A stretch of 64,000 nt of DNA from NCBI RefSeq assembly GCF_000721495.1, contig NZ_JOHY01000054.1, positions 17,690 to 81,689 on the forward strand. The letters run 5' to 3'. Made by a program: the position numbers and the translations under genes. This DNA comes from Streptomyces sp. NRRL F-5123 (GTDB taxonomy: Bacteria; Actinomycetota; Actinomycetes; Streptomycetales; Streptomycetaceae). Positions 7,928 through 17,464 of the stretch are shown piece by piece. The notes below the pieces were generated by a model, which saw only the letters and a program-made list of their open reading frames with translations, was not told where the DNA came from and made no database searches. Position 1 is the first letter of the stretch; each line of letters begins with the position of its first letter.

Positions 7928-10900
7928 TCACCCCGCCGGAGCGAAGAGGTGGAGGCGGTGGGCGAGGGCGGCGGCCTCGCCGCGGGTGGCGACGGCGAGC
8001 TTGGCCAGGATGTTCGACACGTGCACACTCGCCGTCTTCGGCGAGATGAAGAGCTCCTCCGCGATCTGCCGGTTCGTCCGCCCGTCGGCGACGAGCCGCA
8101 GGACATCGCGCTCCCGGGCCGTCAGGCCCAGCGCTCCGGCCGGGTCGGCGGGCTCCGCCGGGGCGGGCGCGGGGGCCGCGGGCGCGTCGAGGGGCAGCCT
8201 GGCCCGCGCGGCGAGCGCGGCGACGTCCGCGGCCAGCGGCTTCGCCCCGAGCGCGGTGGCGACCTCGTGCGCGAGGGCCAGCAGGGCACCCGCGGCCTCG
8301 CGGGTGTCGGGCCCGCGTCCGAGCAGGGCCTCGGCGTGCCGGTAGCGCACCGACGCAAGCTCCAGGGGCCGTTCCTCCACCGCGAAGGCGGCCTCCGCTG
8401 CGGCCCACAGCTCGGGCTCGTGGCGCCCCTCCGCGCGGGCCAGTTCCGCCTCGACGCGCAGCGCGTACGCCTTGTGGACGGGCGAGGGCCGCGCGGTCTC
8501 GCGGGCGGCGGCGCGGATCCGCTCCAGGACGTGCCCGCGCGCCGGGTCGCCGGTGAGCGGCCACGGTCCGTCCGCCTCGGCGGCGGCGCCGTCGGCGAGC
8601 AGCGGCCAGGCGTAGCGGGCGGTCCCGTTGGGGAATCCGGCGTCGATCGCGGCGAGCAGCCGGTGCCGCGCCTCCTCGTACCGCCCCTGGGCGGCGGCGA
8701 GCCGAAGGCCCAGGCCGCGCAGCGGGATCTGGTGCTGCGGCTGGGTGTCGAAGCGCAGCCCCTCGGTGGCGAAGGCGAGGCGTTTCTCGGCGGTCTCGGT
8801 GTCGCCGACGGCGAGCGCGAGGAAGCCCTGGAACATCTCCACGCCCGCGCACAGCACGTTGCCCTCGACGGTCTGGGCCCGGCGGGCGGCGGCGAGCTTG
8901 GGCTCCGCCTCTCGGAGGCGGCCCTGCATGAGCAGCGACTCGGCCTCGTTGGCGAGCAGCCAGGAGTTGGTGGCGTTGGCCACGTGGCCCGCGACGCGCT
9001 CCTGGCCCTCGCGGCTGACCCGGACCGCCTCGCAGGAGCGGCCGGCGCTCTCCAGGACGGAGGACAGATTGCCGTAGGTGCGGGATATCAGCCGCGGTGC
9101 GCCCCAGTCGGCGATCTGCCGGCGCACCTCCTCGACGACCGCGATGCCGCCGTCGACGTCGCCGGCGTCGGCCTGGAGCAGGCCGAGGGTGATGCGGGCG
9201 TGCAGTTCGGTGTCGCGGGCCCCGCTGGTCTTCGCCAGCTCGGCGGCCTGGCCGGCGATGGCGGTGCCCTCGGCGCCGGACTTGTGGACCATGATCCAGC
9301 CGGCTATCCGCACCAGCACCTCGGCGTGCGTAGCCGACGGCGGCAGCCCGCGGACCAGTTCGCGGGCCCTGGCCAGTTCCTCCCAGCCGTCGCTGCGGCC
9401 CAGGTTCTCCGCGGCGTAGGCGCGCTGCGCCCAGAACCAGGCGGCCCGCAGCGGATCGTGGCTGCCGAGGCGCTCCATCAGCCGCAGCGCCCGCTTGGCC
9501 ATCGTGTACGAGCGCTCCTCCTCGCCGCTGAGCCGAGCGGCCACGGTGATCTCGGCGAGCAGGTCGACGAGGTCCAGCGGCTGGTCGCTGGGGCAGTCGC
9601 AGGGCGGATACGCCTCGGTGTAGTCGGTGGGGCGCAGCTCGGCGCGTACGTCCGCGGGCACGTCCTCCCACAGTTCGAGCGCGCGTTCCAGCAGGCGGTA
9701 CTGCTCGGCGTACGCGTGCCGGTGCCGCGCCTCGACGGCGGCGCTGAGTGCCGCGGGCAGCGCGCGGCCGGTGTCATGGGCGGCGTACCAGTAGTTGGCC
9801 AGCCGCACGGCGCGCTCGTCGGCGGGCACCAGCGAGGGGTCGGCCTCGACCGCCTCGGCGTACCGCCGGTTGATACGGCTGCGCTCGCCGGGCAGCAGGT
9901 CGTCGCCGACCGCTTCCCGTACCAGGGAGTGGCGGAAGCGGTAGCCCTCGCCGCTGTCGGTGGGCAGCAGGATGTTCGCGCCCACGGCGGTGCGCAGCAC
10001 GTCCAGCAGGTCGTCCTCGCACAGCCCGGTCACGGCCGCGAGCAGCCGGTACTCGACGGTGCTGCCGCCCTCGGCGACGAACTTCGCCACCCGCTGGGCG
10101 TCCTCGGGCAGTGCCTCCACCCGCACCAGCAGCAGGTCGCGCAGCGAGTCGCTCAGTCCTGTCGCACAGCCGAGGCCCAGGCTGCAGGCCAGCTCCTCGA
10201 CGAAGAACGGGTTGCCGTCCGAGCGTTCGAAGACCTTGTCGACGACCGACTCGTCCGGCGCGTCCGGCAGGATCGCGGTCAGCTGGCTGCGGACCTCCGC
10301 GCGGGTGAAGCGCGACAGCTCCAGGCGCTCGACCCGGCGCAGCCGGTCGGTCTCGGCGAGGAAGGGGCGCAGCGGGTGGCGGCGGTGGATGTCGTCCGCG
10401 CGGTACGTCGCCGCGAGCAGCACCCGGCAGCGCTGCAGCGAGCGGAAGAGGTACGCGAGCAGCTCGCGGGTGGAGCGGTCGGCCCAGTGCAGGTCCTCGA
10501 CGACCACGACGACCGTGCGGTTTTCGCCGAGGCGCTCCAGCAGGCGGACGGTGAGCTCGAACAGCCGGGCGCGGCCGTCCTCGTCGTAGGCCTCGCGCGC
10601 GGAGCCGTCCGGGCTCGCCAGCTCCGGGAGCAGCCGCGCCAGTTCGGCCTGCTGGCCGGCCGCGGCGGCGGTCAGCTCGGGCCCGAGCTGGCGGTAGAGG
10701 TCCCGCAGCGCGCCGGAGACCGGGGCGAAGGGCAGGCCCTCCGCGCCGATCTCCACGCAGGCGCCCAGCGCGGTGACCGCTCCCGCGGTACGAGCGGCGG
10801 CCAGGAACTCCTCCGTCAGCCGCGTCTTGCCGACGCCGGCCTCGCCACCGATCAGCACGGCCTGCGACTCGCCGTTGTGCGCCGCCGCCAGCGCCGAGGC

Positions 10901-11092
10901 GAGCCGTGTCAGCTCGGTGTCCCGGCCGATGAAAACGGGGCTGAACGACTGCGTCTGCACGCCCCCGAGCATGTCACGCCCGGGGGCGGTGCCGACACCC
11001 AATACTTTGCGCGCTTCGTCCGCCGTATCCGTTCTGGCAGCCGCGGCGGAGGCCCCGGCCCCCGGCGGGGCCTCCGCGGGCGCGACCGTCAT
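7928..11092 (-). CDS. large ATP-binding LuxR-family (LAL) transcriptional regulator
   Basis: This 1054-aa regulator has an N-terminal AAA-type ATPase with Walker A GGEAGVGKT (residues 82-90) and a Walker-B-like VVVVVEDLHWADRS near 205. A long TPR-like helical region follows, and a C-terminal LuxR helix-turn-helix (LTARERDVLRLVADGRTNRQ, last ~65 residues) ends the protein. This is the LAL architecture of MalT-type regulators, which bind an effector in the middle region and activate transcription. The ATG at 11092 overlaps the stop of the upstream 69-aa gene as ATGA, which decides the start; an internal ATG at residue 41 is a weaker alternative. Its target and inducer are not evident. Confidence 0.9.
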   Translation of the reverse strand: MTVAPAEAPPGAGASAAAARTDTADEARKVLGVGTAPGRDMLGGVQTQSFSPVFIGRDTELTRLASALAAAHNGESQAVLIGGEAGVGKTRLTEEFLAAARTAGAVTALGACVEIGAEGLPFAPVSGALRDLYRQLGPELTAAAAGQQAELARLLPELASPDGSAREAYDEDGRARLFELTVRLLERLGENRTVVVVVEDLHWADRSTRELLAYLFRSLQRCRVLLAATYRADDIHRRHPLRPFLAETDRLRRVERLELSRFTRAEVRSQLTAILPDAPDESVVDKVFERSDGNPFFVEELACSLGLGCATGLSDSLRDLLLVRVEALPEDAQRVAKFVAEGGSTVEYRLLAAVTGLCEDDLLDVLRTAVGANILLPTDSGEGYRFRHSLVREAVGDDLLPGERSRINRRYAEAVEADPSLVPADERAVRLANYWYAAHDTGRALPAALSAAVEARHRHAYAEQYRLLERALELWEDVPADVRAELRPTDYTEAYPPCDCPSDQPLDLVDLLAEITVAARLSGEEERSYTMAKRALRLMERLGSHDPLRAAWFWAQRAYAAENLGRSDGWEELARARELVRGLPPSATHAEVLVRIAGWIMVHKSGAEGTAIAGQAAELAKTSGARDTELHARITLGLLQADAGDVDGGIAVVEEVRRQIADWGAPRLISRTYGNLSSVLESAGRSCEAVRVSREGQERVAGHVANATNSWLLANEAESLLMQGRLREAEPKLAAARRAQTVEGNVLCAGVEMFQGFLALAVGDTETAEKRLAFATEGLRFDTQPQHQIPLRGLGLRLAAAQGRYEEARHRLLAAIDAGFPNGTARYAWPLLADGAAAEADGPWPLTGDPARGHVLERIRAAARETARPSPVHKAYALRVEAELARAEGRHEPELWAAAEAAFAVEERPLELASVRYRHAEALLGRGPDTREAAGALLALAHEVATALGAKPLAADVAALAARARLPLDAPAAPAPAPAEPADPAGALGLTARERDVLRLVADGRTNRQIAEELFISPKTASVHVSNILAKLAVATRGEAAALAHRLHLFAPAG

Positions 11093-11298
11093 GACGCGCT
11101 GTGCGCGCGCAGGTGGCGGCGGGGGGTCGGACTCTCCGCGGCCTCCCGGTCGGTTCGTACCGCCGGTCTGGCGGCGGTGCGGCGGGCCGCGGCGCGGCGC
11201 TCGGCCCGGGCGGACCTGGCCTGCTGGGCGAGGCGCCACTCGTCGGCCTGCCGCGTGAGGTCGGCCCTGCGGGCCTGGTGCAGTTCGTACGCGAACAT
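11089..11298 (-). CDS. small Arg/Ala-rich protein of unknown function (69 aa), coupled to the LuxR gene
   Basis: The protein begins MFAYELHQARRADLTRQADE and is rich in Arg and Ala, probably mostly helical. Short proteins with this start are familiar as hypotheticals in Streptomyces, but I know of no function. The start is well supported: a perfect AGGAGAAG ribosome site lies 4 bases before the ATG. Its TGA overlaps the ATG of the LuxR regulator by 4 bases (ATGA), so the two should be translationally coupled and expressed together. The strong basic charge would allow binding to nucleic acid or to the regulator, but that is a guess. Confidence 0.72.
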   Translation of the reverse strand: MFAYELHQARRADLTRQADEWRLAQQARSARAERRAAARRTAARPAVRTDREAAESPTPRRHLRAHSAS

Positions 11299-11399
11299 CT
11301 TCTTCTCCTGAGAGCTGGTTTCCTTCTCGGTGCTCCCAGCTTCGTCCCTGAGGCGGTCCCCCCACATCGGGCACCTGCCCGAACCCCGGCCCCGCGGGT

Positions 11400-11470
11400 G
11401 CCTTAGCCGCTGCGCCTACGTCCTTAGGCCCGGGCGAATGGGGCGCGCCCGCGGGTGAGGTGCCTAAGGC
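11400..11470. promoter_or_regulatory. three CCTWAGG-type palindromes between LuxR and kinase genes
   Basis: Three related sites sit in the divergent intergenic region: GCCTTAGCC at 11400-11408, TCCTTAGGCC at 11421-11430 and the perfect odd palindrome GCCTAAGGC at 11462-11470. Their clustering within 71 bases of GC-rich DNA suggests operator sites for a regulator of one or both flanking genes, possibly the LuxR protein itself. The assignment is inference. Confidence 0.4.
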
Positions 11471-11566
11471 TCAGTTCAGGCAGGCGCGTTGGCGCCACCG
11501 GCGGAAGATCGCGGGCCCACAGCAAGAGGCACCCCCGAGCGCACCCCCGGCGGTAAGTTGAGCGGC

Positions 11567-13321
11567 GTGGACACCGCCTCGTACATAGGGCCGGACGACG
11601 CGCCGGACAGATACCGCCTGCGGCGGTCGATCGGCCGCGGCGGCGAAGCCGTGCTCTACCTCGCCGAGTTGGAACTGGGCGGCGCGACGGAGCCGGTCGT
11701 CGTCAAGATGCTCGACGACCGGCAGGCCCTCTCCCGGGAACTGTTCGCGCGGGTCAGCGCGAAGTGGCGGGAGCAGGCCGAGCTGCTGCGCTTCGTGCAC
11801 CGGCCCGGCGTGGTCGGGATCCGGGAGCACTTCGAGGGGCCGTCCGCGCACCCCGCGGGCACCCTGCCGGAGGCGGCCGGCCGGGCGCTCTACCTCGTGA
11901 TGAACCATGTGCAGGGCCTCGACCTGCGCGACTGGCGCGCCGAGCGCACCCTGGAGTCCGCGGACGAGCGCCGCGCGGCGGTGCGCTGCCTGGAGCAGCT
12001 CGCAGAGGTGCTGGACTGGCTGCACAGCGGCGCGGCGACCCCCTCCGGCCGCCGGGTCGTGCACGGCGACCTCTCCCCCGGCAATGTGATGATCGACGAG
12101 CACGGCCAGGCGACCCTCGTGGACTTCGGCCTGAGCAAGCTCGCCGCCGACCACCGGACCGCCGAGGTGTGGTTCACCCCCGGCTTCGCCGCGCCCGAGG
12201 TCTTCGACGGCATCCGCAGTCCTGCCACGGACCGCTACGCCTTCGGCGCCATCGCGTACTTCCTGCTGAGCGGTGAATCCCCGGCGACCGTCCCGGAGAC
12301 GCTGCGCGCGGCGCTGCTCGCGCTCCCCGCGCTGGCCGGGCTGAGCCCGGAGAAGGCCGCCCGGGTCGCGGCGATCTTCGCGGCGGACCCGGAGTCGCGG
12401 CCCACGTCGCTCACCTCGTGGGTGCGGGAAATGCGCTCCCTCGTCGTCTCGGCCACCCGCCCCGAGCAGCCGCCCGTACCGGCGGCCGCGCCCGTACCCC
12501 CTCTGCCGCCGCCCGGGCCGCCCGTACCGCCGGCCCTGCCGCCGCAGCCGGTGCACGCGCCGCAGCCGGTCTTCCGGTCGCCCGTGCCCGTCCTCCCGCC
12601 CACCGTCCCGGAGCCGCCGGCCAGGCGGCAGGGGCTGCGGATCACGGTCGCCGCGGTCGTCGCGGCGGCGCTCGTGGGGGGCGGGGCCGTACTCGGCGTC
12701 GTCCTGTCCGGCGGGGACAAGGGCGACGACGCAGGCAAGCGCCCCCCGACCACGCCCGCCGCGACCGGCGGCAGCACCGGCGGGACCACCTCGCAGCAGC
12801 CGGCCGCCGGCGACGGCACGGCCACGGGCACCCCGACGGGCGCCCCCACCGACGCCGGCGGCGGCGGCAGCGGCACGGGCGACTCCGGCGGCGACACCTC
12901 GGACCCCTCCGCCGCCGACGAGGTCTCGCTCGCCGACCTCACCCCCACCGACGAGAGCATCTTCTCCCTGGAGCGCAAGGCCGCGGCCGTCGACGGCGTG
13001 CAGTACCAGGACTCGCTCACGTCGTCGTACTGCTACCGGGACGCCTCCGGCCTCGACGGCTTCGGGGAGTACAACCTCGGCAAGAAGTACGCGACGCTCG
13101 ACGTCGTCCTCGGCCTGGACGACAACAGCCCGAACACCGGCGACACCTTCACCGTCATCGCCGACGGCAAGCGGATCTTCCGCGACCGGGCGACGGTCGG
13201 GAAGCCGTTTCACAAGAAGTTCGACGTCTCCGGCGTGCTGCGGCTGCGCGTGGAGTGGGTCTCGGACGACGAGTTGAACTGCCCGACCACCGTGCTGGGC
13301 GACCCGACGCTGATCCCCTGA
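11567..13321 (+). CDS. membrane Ser/Thr protein kinase with extracellular NPCBM-like domain
   Basis: The 584-aa protein starts with a Hanks-type kinase domain: glycine loop GRGGEA near residue 23, ATP-binding lysine in VVVKMLDD, catalytic loop HGDLSPGNVMID near 166 and the DFG motif in LVDFGLSKL near 186. A proline-rich linker leads to one transmembrane helix (about residues 356-380), a Thr/Gly-rich spacer, and an extracellular C-terminal beta-sandwich resembling NPCBM domains, which bind sugars. The layout suggests a cell-surface sensor. The GTG start has no ribosome site; a TAAGTT hexamer ends 7 bases upstream, which fits leaderless expression. Its 3' end overlaps the convergent MMPL gene by 112 bases. 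Confidence 0.88.
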   Translation: MDTASYIGPDDAPDRYRLRRSIGRGGEAVLYLAELELGGATEPVVVKMLDDRQALSRELFARVSAKWREQAELLRFVHRPGVVGIREHFEGPSAHPAGTLPEAAGRALYLVMNHVQGLDLRDWRAERTLESADERRAAVRCLEQLAEVLDWLHSGAATPSGRRVVHGDLSPGNVMIDEHGQATLVDFGLSKLAADHRTAEVWFTPGFAAPEVFDGIRSPATDRYAFGAIAYFLLSGESPATVPETLRAALLALPALAGLSPEKAARVAAIFAADPESRPTSLTSWVREMRSLVVSATRPEQPPVPAAAPVPPLPPPGPPVPPALPPQPVHAPQPVFRSPVPVLPPTVPEPPARRQGLRITVAAVVAAALVGGGAVLGVVLSGGDKGDDAGKRPPTTPAATGGSTGGTTSQQPAAGDGTATGTPTGAPTDAGGGGSGTGDSGGDTSDPSAADEVSLADLTPTDESIFSLERKAAAVDGVQYQDSLTSSYCYRDASGLDGFGEYNLGKKYATLDVVLGLDDNSPNTGDTFTVIADGKRIFRDRATVGKPFHKKFDVSGVLRLRVEWVSDDELNCPTTVLGDPTLIP

Positions 13322-15510
13322 GACACCAGCACCGGAGCGGTCTGCGGCACGGCGGGGGCGGGCAACGGGGCCGGTGCGGGGCCGTCGATGCTGATGCGCG
13401 GCAGCCTGCGGTCCAGCCAGCCGGGCAGCCACCAGTTGGCGTCGCCGAGGACGTGCATGAGCGCGGGCACCAGCAGCGTGCGCAGCACGAACGCGTCGAG
13501 CGCGACGGCGGCGGCCAGGCCGATGCCGAACATCGCGATCACCCGGTCGCCGCTGAGCACGAAGGCCAGGAAGACCGCGATCATGATCACCGCGGCCGAG
13601 GTGATCACCCGGCTGGTCTCGGCGAGCCCGACACGAACCGCCCGGCAGTTGTCGCGGGTCTCGCGCCACTCCTCGTACATCCGGCTGACCAGGAAGACCT
13701 GGTAGTCCATGGACAGCCCGAAGAGCACCGAGACCATGATCACCGGCAGGAAGGGCTCGATCGGGCCCGCCCTCCCCAGGCCCAGCCACTCGTCGCCCCA
13801 CCCCCACTGGAAGACCGCGGTGACGACCCCGAAGGACGACGCGACCGCGGCGACGTTCATCACCGCGGCCTTGACGGGGATGCCGACCGAGCGGAAGGCG
13901 ACCAGCAGCAGGATGCAGCCGAGGCCCACGACGCTGCCGACGAACAGCGGCAGCTTGCCGACCACGACGTCCGCGAAGTCGTCGTAGCTCGCGGTCGGGC
14001 CGCCGACGTAGACGCGCAGCCCGCTGCCCTGCTCGGCGGCGGGCAGCACGTCGTGCCGCAGCCGGTCGACGAGCTGCGAGGTGGCGCCGGACTGCGGGGC
14101 GCTGTCGGGGGTGACGGTGATGACGCCGGTGCCGCCGGACAGCTCGACGGGGGTGACCGCGGCGACGCCGGGGGTTTCGCGCAGCGTCTCGGGGAGGTGG
14201 TCCAGGGCGATCCTGGCCTGCGCGCCGTCCGTGGTGGCGACGAGGGTGAGCGGGCCGTTGGTGCCCGGGCCGAAGCCTTCCGCGAGCAGGTCGTAGGCCT
14301 GCCGGGTGGTGGCCCCGGCCGGGCCGTTGCCCTGGTCGGAGGTGCCGAGGTGGAGGGTGAGCGCGGGCAGCGCCAGGACGGCCATGAGTACCGCCGCCGC
14401 CACGCCCAGCAGCTTCGGGTGCCGCTCGACGAAGGCCGACCAGCGGGCGGCGAGGCCCGCGGGCGGCTCGGGGCGCGGGCCGTGCTCGGCGAGCGCGCGG
14501 CGCTCGCGGCGGCTGAGGGCGCGCTCGCCGATGAAGCCGAGCAGCGCGGGCAGCAGCGTGACGGACGCGGCGACGGTGAGCAGCACGGTGAGCGCCGCGG
14601 CGACGGCGACCCCGTTGAGGAAGCTCAGCCGCAGCACCAGCATGCCGAGCAGCGCGACGCACACCGTGCCGCCCGCGAAGACCACCGCGCGTCCCGTCGT
14701 GGCGACGGCCTGCTGCGCCGCCTCGGCGACGTCCAGGCCGCGTTTGAGACCTCTGCGGTGCCTGCTGACGATGAAGAGGGCGTAGTCGATGCCGACGCCG
14801 AGCCCGATGAGCATGCCCAGCATGGGCGCGAAGTCGGCGACGGTCATGGCGTGGCCGAGCAGCACGATCGCCATGTAGGCGGTGCCGCAGCCGACCAGCG
14901 CGGTCGCGATGGGCAGCAGCATCGCGGCGAAGGAGCCGAAGGCGACGAGCAGCACCACGGCGGCGACGCCGACCCCGACGATCTCGCTGAGGTGCGCGCT
15001 CGTGCCCTCGGTGCTGCCGACGGCCTGGCCGCCCAGTTCCACCTGGAGGTCGCCGTGCCGGGCGGCGGTGGCGGCGTTCACCAGGGCCTCGGCCTGGGAG
15101 CGCGGTACGGCGTCGGCGTCCGCGGCGAAGCCGACGACGGCGTAGGCGGTACGCCCGTCGGCGCTGATCTGCTTACCGCCCTCGGCGGCGTAGGGGCTGT
15201 CGACGGAGGCCACACCGGGCAGGTGGCGGGCCGTGTCCAGGACCGCGGTCATGGTCTGCCGGACACCGGCGTCGCGTACGGTGCCGTGCCCGGTGTGCCA
15301 CACGACGGTGTCGGTGTCGCCCGCCTGCCCGGGGAAGGCCTCCCGCAGCAGGGCGGAGGCGTGCCCGGACTCGGTGCCGGGGGCTTCGTAGTGCCGGGAG
15401 TACGCCGAGCCCGCGACGCCCGCGGCGGCGGTGAGGCCGACGAGGACCGCGAGCCACAGCAGCACGGCGGTGAGGCGGCGGCGCAGACACCACCGTGCGA
15501 GTGCGGCCAT
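13210..15510 (-). CDS. MMPL-family (RND superfamily) membrane transporter
   Basis: The 766-aa protein has the duplicated RND layout: a first membrane helix, a large external loop, five membrane segments, then the same pattern again, with long hydrophobic stretches around residues 170-350 and 510-690. MMPL proteins export lipids or other hydrophobic molecules in actinobacteria; the cargo here is unknown. The ATG at 15510 follows ACAGGAGCAGC, a good ribosome site; a longer frame upstream is not needed. After the last membrane segment an unusual tail of about 45 Pro/Ser/Thr-rich residues is encoded antisense to the end of the kinase gene. Confidence 0.9.
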   Translation of the reverse strand: MAALARWCLRRRLTAVLLWLAVLVGLTAAAGVAGSAYSRHYEAPGTESGHASALLREAFPGQAGDTDTVVWHTGHGTVRDAGVRQTMTAVLDTARHLPGVASVDSPYAAEGGKQISADGRTAYAVVGFAADADAVPRSQAEALVNAATAARHGDLQVELGGQAVGSTEGTSAHLSEIVGVGVAAVVLLVAFGSFAAMLLPIATALVGCGTAYMAIVLLGHAMTVADFAPMLGMLIGLGVGIDYALFIVSRHRRGLKRGLDVAEAAQQAVATTGRAVVFAGGTVCVALLGMLVLRLSFLNGVAVAAALTVLLTVAASVTLLPALLGFIGERALSRRERRALAEHGPRPEPPAGLAARWSAFVERHPKLLGVAAAVLMAVLALPALTLHLGTSDQGNGPAGATTRQAYDLLAEGFGPGTNGPLTLVATTDGAQARIALDHLPETLRETPGVAAVTPVELSGGTGVITVTPDSAPQSGATSQLVDRLRHDVLPAAEQGSGLRVYVGGPTASYDDFADVVVGKLPLFVGSVVGLGCILLLVAFRSVGIPVKAAVMNVAAVASSFGVVTAVFQWGWGDEWLGLGRAGPIEPFLPVIMVSVLFGLSMDYQVFLVSRMYEEWRETRDNCRAVRVGLAETSRVITSAAVIMIAVFLAFVLSGDRVIAMFGIGLAAAVALDAFVLRTLLVPALMHVLGDANWWLPGWLDRRLPRISIDGPAPAPLPAPAVPQTAPVLVSQGISVGSPSTVVGQFNSSSETHSTRSRSTPETSNFL

Positions 15511-15633
15511 GAACCAGCTGCTCCTGTGTGCTCGGACGTTGCCCCACTCTTGCAGGAGGAAATGATCCTTTGGGACTTTCGTGCCCTTCCTCACAAGCGG
15601 TAAAAGACGGATAAGGAATATTCCCGGAAACGC

Positions 15634-15669
15634 CGAAGGACGGCACCCCGGGTGGGGTGCCGTCCTTCG
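15634..15669. terminator. strong bidirectional hairpin between MMPL gene and gatB
   Basis: A perfect 16-bp stem (CGAAGGACGGCACCCC with its complement) and a 4-base loop lie 39 bases beyond the gatB stop and about 125 bases before the MMPL start. It has the form of the terminator of the gat operon. Confidence 0.75.
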
Positions 15670-15708
15670 TTCCGCCGTACGGGGCGGGGCGATCGGGTGG
15701 GCCGCGGA

Positions 15709-17217
15709 TCAGCCCTGGACGCCCAGCTTCTCCAGGACCAGCTCGCGGACCCGCTTGGCGTCCGCCTGGCCCCGGGTGGCCTTCATCACCGCGCCGATGA
15801 GCGCGCCGGCCGCCGCGAGGTTGCCGCCGCGGATCCTGTCGGCGACGGCGGCGTTCGCCGCGATCGCGTCGTCCACGGCCTTGCCGAGCGCGCCCTCGTC
15901 CGAGACGACCTTCAGGCCGCGCCTGTCGACGACCTCGTCCGGGCCGCCCTCGCCCGCGAGCACGCCCTCGATGACCTGGCGGGCCAGCTTGTCGTTGAGG
16001 TCGCCCGCGGCGACGAGCGCCGCGACCCGGGCGACCTGCGCCGGGGTGATCGGCACCGCTGCCAGCTCGGCGCCCGACTCGTTGGCGTGCCGCGCCAGCT
16101 CGCCCATCCACCACTTGCGGGCGGCCGCGGAGTCCGCGCCCTCCGCGATCGTGGCGAGGATCAGGTCGAGCGCCCCGGCGTTGAGCACCGACTGCATCTC
16201 GTGGTCGGCGATGCCCCACTCCTCCTGGAGGCGCTTGCGGCGCAGCCGCGGCAGCTCCGGGAGCCCGGCACGCAGTTCCTCGACCCACTCGCGGGACGGG
16301 GCCACCGGCACCAGGTCGGGCTCGGGGAAGTAGCGGTAGTCCTCCGCCTCCTCCTTGATGCGCCCGGAGGTCGTCGAGCCGTCCTCCTCGTGGAAATGCC
16401 GGGTCTCCTGCACGATCGTGCCGCCGGAGGTGAGGACCGCGGCGTGCCGCTGGATCTCGAAGCGGGCGGCGCGCTCGACGCTGCGCAGCGAGTTGACGTT
16501 CTTGGTCTCGCTGCGGGTGCCGAACTTCTGCTCGCCGCGCGGGCGCAGCGACAGGTTGACGTCGCAGCGCATCTGGCCCATCTCCATGCGGGCCTCGCTC
16601 ACCCCGAGCGCCTTGATCAGCTCGCGCAGCTCCGCGACGTACGCGCGGGCCACCTCGGGAGCGCGGTCGCCCGCGCCCTCGATCGGCTTGGTGACGATCT
16701 CGATGAGCGGGATGCCGGCCCGGTTGTAGTCCAGCAGCGAGTGCGAGGCGCCGTGGATACGCCCGGTGGCACCGCCGACGTGGGTGGACTTGCCGGTGTC
16801 CTCCTCCATGTGGGCGCGCTCGATCTGCACCCGGAAGACCTCGCCGTCCTCCAGCTGGACGTCCAGGTAGCCGTCGTACGCGATGGGCTCGTCGTACTGC
16901 GACGTCTGGAAGTTCTTCGGCATGTCCGGGTAGAAGTAGTTCTTCCGGGCGAAGCGGCACCACTCGGCGATGCTGCAGTTCAGCGCCAGGCCGATCTTGA
17001 CGGCCGACTCGACGCCGGTCTCGTTGACGACCGGCAGCGAGCCGGGCAGGCCCAGGCAGGTCGGGCAGACCTGCGAGTTGGGCTCGGCGCCCAGCGCGGT
17101 GGAGCAGCCGCAGAACATCTTCGTCCTGGTGCCCAGCTCGACATGGACCTCCAGGCCCATCACCGGGTCGTAGGCCGCGAGCGCGTCCTCGTAGGACAGC
17201 AGTTCCGTGACGGTCAC
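15709..17217 (-). CDS. gatB: Asp-tRNA(Asn)/Glu-tRNA(Gln) amidotransferase subunit B
   Basis: GatB binds mischarged Glu-tRNA(Gln) or Asp-tRNA(Asn) and activates its side chain for transamidation with ammonia from GatA. The 502-aa product has the family length. It carries the N-terminal signature [20 protein letters not shown], zinc-site cysteines in CGCSTALG and CPTCLGLPG, and the C-terminal YqeY-like tail domain. The start is GTG behind AGGAGG. It lies 22 bases after the 74-aa membrane protein gene and is the last gene of the gatC-gatA-orf-gatB operon. Confidence 0.97.
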   Translation of the reverse strand: MTVTELLSYEDALAAYDPVMGLEVHVELGTRTKMFCGCSTALGAEPNSQVCPTCLGLPGSLPVVNETGVESAVKIGLALNCSIAEWCRFARKNYFYPDMPKNFQTSQYDEPIAYDGYLDVQLEDGEVFRVQIERAHMEEDTGKSTHVGGATGRIHGASHSLLDYNRAGIPLIEIVTKPIEGAGDRAPEVARAYVAELRELIKALGVSEARMEMGQMRCDVNLSLRPRGEQKFGTRSETKNVNSLRSVERAARFEIQRHAAVLTSGGTIVQETRHFHEEDGSTTSGRIKEEAEDYRYFPEPDLVPVAPSREWVEELRAGLPELPRLRRKRLQEEWGIADHEMQSVLNAGALDLILATIAEGADSAAARKWWMGELARHANESGAELAAVPITPAQVARVAALVAAGDLNDKLARQVIEGVLAGEGGPDEVVDRRGLKVVSDEGALGKAVDDAIAANAAVADRIRGGNLAAAGALIGAVMKATRGQADAKRVRELVLEKLGVQG

Positions 17218-17239
17218 GTGGTTTCTTCCTCCTGGCCTG

Positions 17240-17464
17240 TCAGTCCGTCAGCACGTCGTCGTCCGGCTGGCGCAGATCCCGGACCAGCAGGGCCACACCG
17301 GTGGCCACGGCGGCCACCCGGATCAGGCCGTCGATGAGCTGGAGGGTGTCGTTCTCGCCGCGCGCGGCGCGGACCTTCTTGACGTTGCTGAAGGCGGCGA
17401 AAAGCGTGCTGCCGATGGCCAGGTACGTACCGGCCTTGCCCTTCTTCTTGCCCTGAGTGCTCAT
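17240..17464 (-). CDS. small conserved membrane-associated protein between gatA and gatB (74 aa)
   Basis: The product opens with a basic stretch ([12 protein letters not shown]), has one or two hydrophobic segments ([15 protein letters not shown] and [18 protein letters not shown]), and ends in an acidic DDDVLTD tail. I recognise it only as a hypothetical protein kept between gatA and gatB in Streptomyces. Its ATG overlaps the gatA stop as ATGA, so it should be translated by ribosomes leaving gatA. A role with the amidotransferase is possible from context but nothing in the sequence shows it. Confidence 0.82.
   Translation of the reverse strand: MSTQGKKKGKAGTYLAIGSTLFAAFSNVKKVRAARGENDTLQLIDGLIRVAAVATGVALLVRDLRQPDDDVLTD

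Noticed and set aside
7781-11311. 1176-aa open frame opposite the LuxR regulator
   Set aside because: Antisense shadow of a confirmed gene; only low-complexity composition.
12460-12900. Pro- and Gly/Thr-rich repeats as a possible independent repeat element
   Set aside because: They are the linker and stalk regions on each side of the kinase membrane helix and stay in frame.
12418-15603. 1061-aa frame spanning kinase end and MMPL gene
   Set aside because: Crosses two real genes in the wrong frames and has no start signal or domain.
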